NCBI GenBank assembly: GCA_033961575.1
Contig: CM066738.1
Span: forward strand, 100,775,478-100,839,477
Length of the DNA: 64,000 nt
Origin: Aselliscus stoliczkanus
Lineage: Eukaryota; Chordata; Mammalia; Chiroptera; Hipposideridae
Direction: 5' to 3'
This document shows positions 24,781 to 34,806 of the stretch, one piece after another (the first letter of the stretch is position 1; every line of letters begins with the position of its first letter). Position numbers and translations under genes: made by a program. Under the pieces are notes generated by a model, which was not told the DNA's origin, did no database searches, and saw only the letters and a program-made list of their open reading frames with translations.

Positions 24781-25966
24781 CTCACTGCAGAGAAGGGAAT
24801 TTGTTGGCAGAGCCAACTGCTCTGCAAGAACAGTGAATGTGAGCTGGGCCTCAGAATGACCACAACCAGGGACTGGAATGCCACCAACCCTGCCTCCATC
24901 TCTCATTTCTGCGTCTGTCAGTGCACCAGTCACTTTCTCCCACCACAGAGTAGCTCCTTCCATGAAGCCGGTGGGGACCACCAAACAGCTATGACTCATA
25001 CCTCACAGTTTGGCCACCTGAGATCTCCTGAGAACCCCTGTTCATCTGGTTGAAGGTCAGAAGCCTCCAGGACTGGCCATGCTTGGGGAACACGCCTACC
25101 TCCAGCCAATCACTGGGTTAAAGAAGCAACTTCATGATAAGAAACTGGAGGTGCCCACTGCACCACACATTGAGAAGCAGGATTTCTGAGAAGAGGATGC
25201 TATTCTAGGCAGATAGAACCATACACATCCCCTGCAGAGCCCTTCCAAACACCACTGTGAATTTCTCAGACAGTCAGGCCCTCTGCATGGCTCCTTGGCA
25301 TTCTAAATCCTCATCTTGGGGGCATCCTGCATCCCTGACTTTCTCCACTAACACTGGGTCGGCGGGAGGGCTGGGAAGCAGTAGAATCCTGCCAAGAGTC
25401 ACAGCCAGTCCTCTGGAGCCTTTTTGTAGCTTGTCAGTGCTCAGTTCCCAGAGGGCTGGACGCGTCTCTATTCCATCTTGCTTTATTCAATTTCAGGAAT
25501 AATATTGACCAGCATTCAAGACTTCCATAGTCTCTACTACATAGCTGCTAAGGCTTTCTCCCCGCTCTGTACTCCCTTGATTCAGTGTCATGTATCTTAA
25601 AAACGTAGACCGCAAACTAAACTGTGCCGTGCTCCTCTTGAAAGTAAACCTTGGACTATCAAATTATCAAATAATGGTAATGGTGAGTGGATTAAGATCA
25701 GCCCTTGTTGTCCCAACCCTGCCCACTGCCAGCTCTGTCTTCATCTCCCCACCTGGGTAGGTTCCCCTTCTGCTGAAACCCTCCCTGCACTGTTACCAAT
25801 GAAGGAAGGTAAGTTGAGTGACTCTAGCTGTGAAGGCTGTGTGCCTCGCCCTTCAAAGCTTTAGGGAGATAAATTTAGACATAAAACAGGAAGTAATTCT
25901 CTATGTGGCTGAGAGAGATCTAAGGGAAGTTACTGCCCCAAGGTATTTTGAAGATGAAGTGTGGGG
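24781..25966. other. Intergenic, no feature recognised
   Basis: The stretch is moderately GC-rich unique sequence. No exon is identified. Confidence 0.4.
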
Positions 25967-26149
25967 GAGCATTTCTCACACATTAGCAGGGATCAGAATC
26001 ACCTGGAGGTGCTGGTTAGGCTGATATTGTTGGGACCATCCGCAGAGCTCCTGATTCCCAGGGTTTGGGGTGGGGCCTGAGAATCTGCATTTCTTAAAAA
26101 AAATAGCTGATGCTTTTGGTCCAATTATCACACTTTGAGAAACTACTAT
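25967..26149 (-). mobile_element. MER5A-like hAT remnant, antisense
   Basis: 'gatcagaatcacctggaggtg', 'ggtttggggtggggcctgag' and 'cacactttgagaaactac' are the reverse order of the element at 1408-1580. Confidence 0.82.
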
Positions 26150-28160
26150 GGCAGAGGGTCAAGGACAGACAGAAAACCCGTCTGGGTCACAGAGCTCTCA
26201 TCTGACGTTGAAGGTGTTTGGTGAGGCTGGCAAAGGATCTCTTTAGGGCTGACATTCCACGATTACAGAGTTCAACAGGTGACTACAGGTGTACCCGTGT
26301 CAAGCTATTCTCATTACTATTAAATAATTATTGATTCCTTACTTTATTAAGATACCATAAAAATTTCCAGTAGCATCAGAACTCTGATCTATCTACAGCA
26401 AAATCTCATTAAATAAAACTCATTAAGGTCACTTAGGAAAAGCTTAAATTATAGAATATTTTAAATAAAGGTCCTGTTACTTACAATTTTGACCAGCCTC
26501 CTACAAAAATGTTTCAAAGGAAAGTTTTCCTTCGGGCTGCTTTACAAACAAATTTAATTAATAATTATCATATAAGGATTAGTATGTAACTAATGTGTTC
26601 TAAGGCCTTAAATATCATTTAAATTGTTGGGTCAACTAGACATGCAACTTCCTCTTCCCTTTTCCCCCCAAAAAATAAATCTTACTTGCATTTTAATTGA
26701 GTACTATGCCCATCCTCCTAAAGTAACTATTTATTCTCAGTATCTAATTTTATAACGTAACTACTATATTACTATTTGAACCGTCAGTCATTTAAATATT
26801 GCTCCTCTGCCCACACAAATAAATCTTATTTACATGTTAATTTGTTTAACTCAAAGAACTCCACAGTCCTGGAGCAGCATACATCCTCCATGGCTGTTTT
26901 TGATCACGTGCTCTCCCCTCTCTGGGGCCTAATGCCATTCCACTCAGAACCTAAGGATTGAAGGGGACTTAGAAACCATCTAGTCCACACCTCCATCCAA
27001 CCCACCAATTGTGGCCTCCAAGTCCCATGCCAAGGACTTCCCAGGCTCTGAATGGACAGCTCATGGGATCAGGACCTTGGAATCAATTCTTGGCACATAA
27101 CACCTTGTGACGCGTCTACAAAGATCCTTCCATCAGAAACCCCAGGAAACTGAGAACAGGCCACTCTTGGAGACATGGGTAGAACCAGTACTAATGTATT
27201 TGACCTCCTCTGCACCTGAGTGTGCTCACCTGCAAAAGTTAATGTCATCATTTACTAGGAATGGTCATGGTTGTCACATTTTTAAAACATTAAATTATAC
27301 CTTATTACCCAGGAAATAATCATGCCTCATTGGTCAGATTCCTTTCACTCTGGGTCTGCCATTCCTAATCCTAGAAGGTTATTTCGCTTTGTTCCTGACC
27401 CATCTCTAGGACTTTTGATAAAAGTTTCTGGAAAACTACTGAACTGCATACATCAACAATTCAGAAATCCTAAGGTCTAAAATCTTGCTTTGACACTTTT
27501 TCATGTTTATGTAATTTATAGAAGACCATAGGCTCCTAGAAAACCTGGGTTCTGTTTTATATTTTGTCCCCTGTCAGCTGTGTCTGAGTGGATAGCGAGG
27601 ATCTGGTTTCCTGAGTCCCTTTGTCAATATCAGCTTCGTTCCCAAGGGATATGTGTATGGAAGAGGGGCGTGTTATGCAGGGCACAGTGCAGACAAAGGC
27701 ACTCTCTTTACCAATGGGTAAGTCACGCCAAAATTCTTTTGGTAGAATTCTACTTTGATGGGATGCTCTTAACAGCCCTGGCTCTTTGGAATCCTGGCTG
27801 AATAGGTCAGCTCAGAGCCCATCCTGGGGAGGGAGAGGAATTCAAGTAGGGATTGGGGAGCAGTGCCCTTGTAAGAAGCTGGTAGAAGTTGGATGCCTAG
27901 AAGAAGAAGCAAGAGCCTTTCTCCCTTAAGAGTGAGCCTGATTGATGGATCACCCCCTTTACTAGTCTTCTTTGCTTCTCCCACTTTTAACATTCTTACT
28001 CTGTGAAGGGAAAGGGAAAAGAATTAAGTAGCCTTAGAGAATCTGGCCCTTTGACTCTCATCAGAAGCAACTTTCCCCGCTATGCCCTTGATTTCATCAC
28101 TGACATATAGAAGTACTACTCCAAAGGTGGAATGAAAGGCAGAAATCCTAGGCTCCCCTT
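26150..28160. other. Intergenic, no feature recognised
   Basis: The left part (26300-26900) is AT-rich; the rest is unique-looking with no coding signal. Confidence 0.4.
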
Positions 28161-28164
28161 AGAG

Positions 28165-28360
28165 TAACAGTTCTCACCTAGACTACATATTAGAATCAGA
28201 TGGGGAATGAAGAAAAAAAATCCCAGTAACCAGGCAGCATCCCCAAGACAATTAAATAAAAATCTTGGGTGTGAGACCCAGACAACAATGTATTTTGAAA
28301 CTCCCCCAAATGATTCTAATGTACAGACCAGGCTGAGCACCGCTGCCCTGGAGATTAAGT
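28165..28360 (+). mobile_element. hAT-type nonautonomous element remnant
   Basis: 'cagttctcacctagactaca...attagaatcag' at the left and 'gattctaatgtacagaccagg' at the right are near-mirror termini, as in several old hAT elements. Confidence 0.6.
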
Positions 28361-28364
28361 GTTC

Positions 28365-29150
28365 CTTTTCAAGCCTGGCTGCATGTTAGAATCACCTGAA
28401 AGACTTTAGAAACTACTGTTGCCTGTGTCCCACCCAGACCAATTAACCCAGAGTCTCTAGGGATTGTGGCCCAGATATCAGTATGTTTTTAAGGTTCCTT
28501 GAGTGATTCTTTTGTGTGTGTATGCAGTAAACTATATATAACATAAAATTTACCATTTTAACTTTTTAAAGTATAATTCAGTGGCATTAAGTATATTCAC
28601 AATGTTGCGCAACCATCGCTACCATTCATTTCCAGAACTTTCTCATCATCCCAAACAGAAACGACATGTATTAAACACTAACTCCCATTCCTCTCTTCTC
28701 CTAGCCCCTGGAAGCCTCTATTCTACTTCTGTCTCTATGAATCTGTCTCTGTGAATTTGCCTCATATAAGTGGAATCATACAGTATTTGTCCTTTTGTGA
28801 CAGGCCTATTTCACTTAGCATAATGATTTCTAGGTTTATCCATGTTATAGCATGTGTCAGAACTTCCTTCTTAAGGTTGAATAATATTCCACTGTATATT
28901 TACACACCACCTTTTGCTTATTTACTCATCTGTTAATGGACATTTGGACTGTTTCCACTTTTAGCTATTGTGAATAATGCTGCTACGAACATTGATGTAC
29001 AAGGATCTGTTTGAGTCTCTGCTTTCTACTCTTTGGGGTGTATACCCAGAAGGGAGATTGCTGGGTCATATGGCAATTCTATGTGTAACTTTTTGAGGAA
29101 CTGTCATGACCTCATGTGATTCTTATGTGTAGCCAAAGATTAAGAATACT
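28365..29150 (+). mobile_element. Second hAT-type remnant, split by an L1
   Basis: 'caagcctggctgcatgttag aatcacc' at 28370 begins an element whose end, 'tgtgattcttatgtgtagcc', lies at 29115-29135. The 604 bp between (28512-29115) are L1. The two parts make one element when the L1 is left out. Confidence 0.6.
28512..29115 (-). mobile_element. L1 3' end, antisense
   Basis: 'attcagtggcattaagtat', 'cctcatataagtggaatcat', 'ttgtgaataatgctgctacg' and 'atacccagaagggagattg' follow the L1 antisense order. The duplication gtgattctt lies at 28503-28511 and 29116-29124. Confidence 0.85.
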
Positions 29151-29159
29151 GGTGCGGCC

Positions 29160-30215
29160 AGCGTCCCTCTGACATCCTAAGAAAGTACTAGTTGGTAAAT
29201 ATGAATGAATGAATTTCTTCATTCATTGCATCGTAGCCCAATGCAGTTGTCACTGTCACAAGTCAAAAGACTACTGGGTAGATTAGTGTACCTAGTGCCC
29301 TGTTGAAAACCCCAACAAAGTATCTCATGGTCATGAGAAATATCACCTCAACTGCGGTTCCTCCCTTTAGTTGAAATGTGTACCCAATGATTTGTTAGCC
29401 CTGATCACTTAAGTATCAGAGTTTCTCAATGGTTTGCTTTATAGATAACATACGAGATCTGATTCAAGACTCTTCCTGTCATGATGCCATATCTATCATG
29501 ATACCTAGTGTATTTCCTGTCATAAACTAGTGCTCAGATATGTCTCCTTAAATAGAAAGGAGAGTGCGCTGCACATGTGAATGTCTTCCATCTCATGAAG
29601 CATTGCTAAGCTGTCTGCTGATAGCATCAGGAGAGTTCCCTTGTATGTGAGGAATTTTGTTTTTTCTTGCTGCTCCATCTGGTACTTTCTCTTCACTTAT
29701 TCACACTTCCTTCCTGCTGCCAACAGATTACTCACCCGTCCCTTCCCTTGACAGAAGCAGAAAGTGGGTTTAGTCTACCTTGTACTCTAAGCACTGTAAG
29801 GAAAATTGACAATGACTGAAATGTAATAACTATCTTAACTAGCTCATCTATCTTGATTAATCTACGTGTCTTTGATTTGGCTATTTTGCAACTCTGATAG
29901 AAGTCATATAAAACTGATAGCAGTGCAAATCACTCATAATTATAAGTAAATACATTATTTCAGGTGGAGGTGCAACTGATGTCCTTCCTCCGCTGTGGAA
30001 GGAGCCAGTTTGGCTTTTATTAAGCTAATTCATTTCAGCATCCTCCTGGGTTTACATATTTATCTTATCTTTGCATTCTCCTTTGAAGTGGTCATAACAC
30101 CTTTCTGGTTCCCTTGTTCACTAATGTGTTAACTAAAATCTTTGACATGTGTTCATTGTATGTTTGTTGAGAGTCATGATTTTAACTTTCTTTAAAAAAA
30201 AAAAAAAGAAAAACA
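29160..30215. other. Intergenic, no feature recognised
   Basis: I see no gene or nameable repeat before the A-rich run at 30193. Confidence 0.4.
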
Positions 30216-31035
30216 ATCCTATTCAAAATCCGGAACACCATCAACACCAAAAGTTACAGGAATTCTTATTGCTGGTGGGAACACAATAGGGTGCAGCCAC
30301 TTTGGGAAACAGTTTAGCAGTTTCTTACAAAATTAAATATACTTTTACCATGCAATCCAACAATCTCACTCTTTGGTATTTACCTAAAGGAGCTGAAAGC
30401 TTACGTCCACACTAAAACCTGCACATGGATGTTTATAGCATCTTTATTCTGAGTTGTCAAAACTCGCAAGCAACCAAGATGTCCTTCAGCAGGTGAATGG
30501 ATAAATAAACTGTGGTACATCAAGACAGCAGGATATTATTCAGTGCTAAAAAGAAATGAGCTATCAAGCCATGAAAAGACATGGGATAACCTTAAATGCT
30601 TATTACTAAGTGAAAGAAGCCAATCAGAAAAGGCTGTATGATTCCAACTATATGACATTCTGAAAAAGACAAAAATATGGAAACCGTAAAAAGACCAGTG
30701 GTTGCAAAGGGTTGGGAGGGAGGAGGGATGAATAGATGGGACCCAGAGAATTTTTAGGGCAGTGAAGTTACCATGTATGATACTATAATGATGGATACAT
30801 GCCATTCAATATATATTTGTCTAAACCCGTAGAATGTACACCACCACAAGTGAACCCTAATGTGAACTATGGACTTTGGGTGATTAAGATTTATCAGTGT
30901 AAGTTCATTCATTGTAATAAATGTACCATCTGGTGGGAGACGCTGATAATAGGAGAGGCTGTGAGGGCAGAGGGTACATGGGAAATCTCTTCCCCTCAAT
31001 TTTGCTGTGAACCTAAAACTGCTCTAAAAAATAAA
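30216..31035 (+). mobile_element. L1 3' UTR, sense
   Basis: It shows the same order of landmarks as 22405-23270 ('caaaatccggaacacc', 'ggatattattcagtgctaaa', 'actaagtgaaagaagcca', 'aaactgctctaaaaaataaa'). Confidence 0.87.
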
Positions 31036-31175
31036 TAAATGAAGCCTTAATAAAAACAAAAAAATTAAAACCATCATTTAACAGTATTTGGCATAGAGCC
31101 TGGCACAAGGTAGACATCCAATACGTATTTGTTAATGATTAAATGAATGAGTGAATGAATTTAAACAAGTAAATA

Positions 31176-31698
31176 GGGCTGGCTGAGTGGTTCAGTTGGT
31201 TAAGGGTTAGCTTAAGAGCACAAGCTCTGAGCAACAGGGCCACTGGTTCGATTCCCACATGGGCCAGTGACATTGCACCCGAGCTGAGCTGTTGCTGAGC
31301 TGCCAATAGGTGGCAGGATGGCTCAGCTGTTGAGAGCACAGGCTCCTAACAACAAAACTGCCTGTTCGATGGTGGGCTACGCCCGCCCGCAACTAAGACT
31401 GAACTCGGCACCCTGAGTTGAGCTGCCACTTGGATGGTTCAGGGGATACAGCGTGTGCTCTTAACAACAAGGCTGCTGGTTCGACTCCAGATGAGATGGT
31501 GGCTATGCCTACCGGCAACTAAGATTGTAACACAGCATCTTGAGCTTAGAGGCCATGAACTGCCGACGGGCAGCCAGATGGTGACTGGCGCCTTCCACAA
31601 CTAAGCTTGAAGAACCACAACTTGGCTGGTCCCCTTCCCCAATTCCCCAACACTGTTCCCCTCCCCCAATTCCCCAATTTTAAAAAAAGAAAAAAAGA
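31176..31698 (+). mobile_element. Trimeric tRNA-derived SINE
   Basis: Three tRNA-like units stand in tandem, beginning near 31176, 31315 and 31430. Each has an A-box-like 'tggctcag/tggttcag' and a B-box-like 'ggttcgattcc/gttcgat/ggttcgactcc'. A pyrimidine-rich 3' module with repeated 'ccccaattcccc' follows at 31591-31680. The perfect 13-bp duplication aaacaagtaaata is at 31163-31175 and 31699-31711. Confidence 0.88.
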
Positions 31699-31711
31699 AA
31701 ACAAGTAAATA

Positions 31712-33884
31712 AGTTCTTGCCATGGATGATTCATTGTGAAGGAAAGATGTGAAATACTAGCATGACACTTAGGTACTATTTCAAAGCTGAAATTGAAATG
31801 GGCAAATTCCCCTAATCCTTTAGGAGTTGCCACCAAAAGGGGCTGTAAGGGATGTGGAGATCCCATGTCTGAGAGTGGACTGAGAGGCCTCAACACACAG
31901 GCTGTCAGAGACCATGCAGGGTGCTGGGCATGGAATAAATGGTAGGAGATAAGCGACGTCATTTAAGTCACAAGACTCCTATTTCCTTTCCCTCTGTAGT
32001 ATACAGATCCCAAGGCCTGCAGATTTTCTCCTGCACCAGACCATTGAAAACCTATCCAGATATGAAATAATATGTCCTTCTGGCATTTTTAGTGAGAGTA
32101 CGATCTATAGAGAAATTGGGTAAAGGAAAAAAAATCTATGAGTCAGTTTCCAGATTTGTGAGTGTTTTGACGATTACATCAATGGATTTCCATAGAATGA
32201 AACCACAAGCTTCCTGCCAACTGTCTGGATTCACAAAGATCTTTGTCACTTTTAACTAGTGAAGAAGAACTCCCAAGTGTATTATCTGTACACATGCATG
32301 AACTTTTAAAGGGCACTTAAAAACCAGATCTCCAATCTGTTTTTCTCCCATCTTTATATAAATGTAATGGTTGATATATAGAAAAGGAAGCTAAATTACT
32401 GAGATATGTATAATACTCACAACAATCCTTTGAAGCAGGTACTATTATCTTCCACCTTTTACAGATGTGGACATTGAAGCTGAGAGGTTAAGTAACTTGA
32501 TTAAAGTAACACCACAATAAGTGGCAGCATCAAGATTCAAATTCTGGGCTAACTCTAAAGGTCACATTCTTGCTTCCATACTATTATGCCCCATAGAGAA
32601 CCACAGAAGTGAAATTGCATAATAAAAATACTAACACTTGGTTGGGAGGAGAAAAAGGCCAGTCATAAAATGTAATGTCAGCCCAAGTAGAGGCTGGAAT
32701 GTGGTGACAGCAGAGGTTATAAAATTGCTAGGTGGGAAACAGGATCTGGATTGGGAAGGATACTCACGGGGTAAATAGATACCCATTTTAACCCATAGGC
32801 ACATATGAGAAGCTATATCAGCAACACCTCACATATGGTAGAAGTAGAAAAAGGAAGTCTGTTGAATCTCAATTTTAGAAGACTAGAAACTGGACTCATA
32901 AACGAGGCCAATAAAGACCAAAAGACTTGATTTCCATAACTGGTACATGTAGTTATTAATAGACTCTTAAAATATTTGTTCAATGATTAAGGACAAAAGA
33001 AAAGCACTAGAAGTGACTGGGAAAGGTTTACCAAGGCTATTTAAGTATGAAACAAGCCTTTGCATTTGCGAGAAGCTATCAGTTATTATTCACTATGTAT
33101 GAGCCAAGCATAATAAGTGCTTTAGATACATCAACCCCTTTAATTCTGGTAACAATTCTATATATACTATATTTTCAGTCCCATTTTAACAGATGAGACA
33201 GAGAATTAAGTAACTTCATCAAGCTCATAAAACTAGAATCGAGCAGATTTTTGTGCAGTTTAGCCAGTATACTGAATTATGAACTCCCAATTTACACTGG
33301 ACGGAAAAGTATACCCATTGCTTGTGTTAGAATGTGATGGAGAGTGTATGGAGCCAACTACCTGCCCAATAGGTAGTGAGAACTGGGGTGTCCAAATTAT
33401 TGCTACAAAAAAAATCCCGCTGTCCTGTGGGATGAAAAAGCGAATGCACTTAGAAGTTGGGCCAGGAAGCCTTGTGTCTGGAGCCTAGCTGGCTGGTCCC
33501 AGTTTATAAGTTGCTTGCTTTTGTCCCAAATGACCCTATTGTTGTCAATGGGACAACGACCTTGCGTGTTGCTAAAATTGGGGAAACGTTGGAGCTCCGG
33601 TGCAGTCTGCATCTGTTTCATCTATCCTGGACCCTTCCAGGGGAGGGCGTTGCCTGCTTTGATTTACAAAGATTGTGGGTGGCAGTCTGACTTGGAGGAA
33701 GCCAGGCGATTCCTGCTGAACACAATCATTTGCAACACCGCATTCGTTTTAAATAGGACGCAGCCTCGTTTAAAAAAAAAAAAAAGCGCAGGGACAAATG
33801 TCGGGCCATTGCCATGAAGGATCTGGATGTCTAGCAGCACTTCCCTTAACCAGGCACCCACATCATTCCCTACAAGGCTGCGTC
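31712..33884. other. Intergenic region before the MALT1 CpG island; MIRs at 32390-32590 and 33075-33260
   Basis: At 32390-32590 'tcttccaccttttacagatg', 'gagaggttaagtaacttg' and 'gtggcagcatcaagattc' are a clear MIR in sense. At 33075-33260 'cattttaacagatgagacag' and 'taagtaacttcat' are a weaker MIR. No exon of a divergent antisense transcript can be recognised. Confidence 0.65.
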
Positions 33885-34034
33885 CGCGGAGGCTGCCCAG
33901 TGCGGTGCTGCAGGCGGCGCCCTGCGCACGCAAGTCCCGGAGTCAGCGGAGCGCGGCCCCGGGCGCAGGAGCCAGGGAGCGGAGAGCCGGTGCGCCCGTG
34001 CTTGGCGTGGAGGCAACCCTCCTCCCACGGTCAC

Positions 34035-34044
34035 GGGAAGCCCC
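34035..34044 (+). promoter_or_regulatory. kappaB-like motif GGGAAGCCCC
   Basis: The ten bases fit the loose NF-kB consensus GGGRNNYYCC, about 560 nt upstream of the MALT1 ATG. MALT1 acts upstream of NF-kB, so feedback control is possible. Such matches are frequent in GC-rich DNA and this one may be chance. Confidence 0.25.
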
Positions 34045-34153
34045 GAGGCCCCAGGCTTCCTCGCCCGTATTTGGAGTCGCCCCGGCGTAGTTCCGCCGCC
34101 GCTTCCTGCTGCAGCAGCAACCCCCCTCCAACCCTTGCTGCGCAGGCTGGACT

Positions 34154-34397
34154 CCGCCTCCCCAGGTTCGAAGCGCGCGCCTCCACCAGCGCGCCGATGG
34201 GGCGGGGCGGGCGAGGGCAGGGCGCGGCGTGCGAGCGGGCGGCCCCGCCCCCGCCCCCGCCCCGAGGCCCCGCCTCCCCAGGTTCGAAGCGCGCGCCTCC
34301 ACCAGCGCGCCGAGGGGGCGGAGCGGGGGCGAGGGCGGGGCGCGGCGTGAGCGCACGCGCGCCGCGGGCGGCCCCGCCCCCGCGAGGCCCCGCCCCC
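34154..34397 (+). repeat. 116-bp tandem duplication in the MALT1 promoter
   Basis: A block starting at 34154 recurs at 34270. The first ~43 bases of each copy are identical (including ccaggttcgaagcgcgcgc), and the rest diverges moderately while keeping GC boxes and a GGCCCCGCCCCCGC stretch. The second copy ends near 34397, about 200 nt before the start codon, so both copies fall in the likely core promoter. Confidence 0.9.
34351..34360 (+). promoter_or_regulatory. NRF1-like site GCGCACGCGC
   Basis: The bases match the core of the NRF1 palindrome (GCGCAYGCGC), common in CpG-island promoters. The site lies about 240 nt upstream of the start codon inside the second copy of the promoter duplication. 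Binding is inferred only from the match. Confidence 0.5.
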
Positions 34398-34597
34398 TCG
34401 GAGCGGCTGGCGCGCCCGGTCGGCGGGGCTCCGCGCTGCAAACCTGTGTCGGCGCGGGGCGGGGAGCGGAGCTTCCTCCTCCTCCGGGTGCGGCGCAGCG
34501 CCGCCCGAGCTGCCCTTCCGCCCCTGCGTCCGCGGCGCCCAGGCGAGCCGGGGCGGTGGGGGGACGAGCGGAAGGGGCGCTGGAGCCGAGCCCCGCG

Positions 34598-34806
34598 ATG
34601 TGGCCGGCGGGAGCGGCGGGCGTGGCGGGGTCGCCGGCGCGGGACGCCTCGCTGTGCGCGGAGCTGCTGCCGGCCCCGCCGGCCCTGCACCGCCTTCCGG
34701 AGCCGCTGCTGCGGAGGCTCAGCGCCACCCTGGACCGAGCGCCCGAGGGCCGCGGGTGGAGGAGGCTGGCGGAGGTGGCGGGGAGCCGGGGGCGCCTGAG
34801 GCTCAG
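34598..34806 (+). CDS. MALT1: MALT1 exon 1 (start codon, N-terminus and first half of death domain)
   Basis: This exon encodes residues 1-69 and two bases of codon 70. The ATG at 34598 has G at -3 and T at +4. It was chosen because it gives 70 residues up to the exon junction, the same as the human protein as I recall it. The first 33 residues are Ala/Pro-rich and differ greatly from human (beginning MWPAGAAG). From EPLLRRLS onward the death-domain start is strongly conserved (APEGRGWRRLAE, AGSRGRLRL). The donor is CTCAG|GTGAGG at 34807. The reading frame is also open upstream to an in-frame ATG at 34229, probably an effect of high GC content. Confidence 0.95.

Noticed and set aside
31176..31698. 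CRISPR-like or other spaced repeat array
   Set aside because: The repeated units are diverged tRNA-like monomers of a SINE with a single target duplication. This is a mammalian nuclear genome.
1..33884. Exons of ALPK2 or another neighbour left of MALT1
   Set aside because: In human, ALPK2 lies left of MALT1 on the other strand, so I looked for it. No kinase or other conserved peptide was found, and its 5' end may lie outside the window.
33798..34799. 333-codon + strand open frame overlapping exon 1 in another frame
   Set aside because: It arises from the CpG island. The frame in which MALT1 residues are conserved is a different one.
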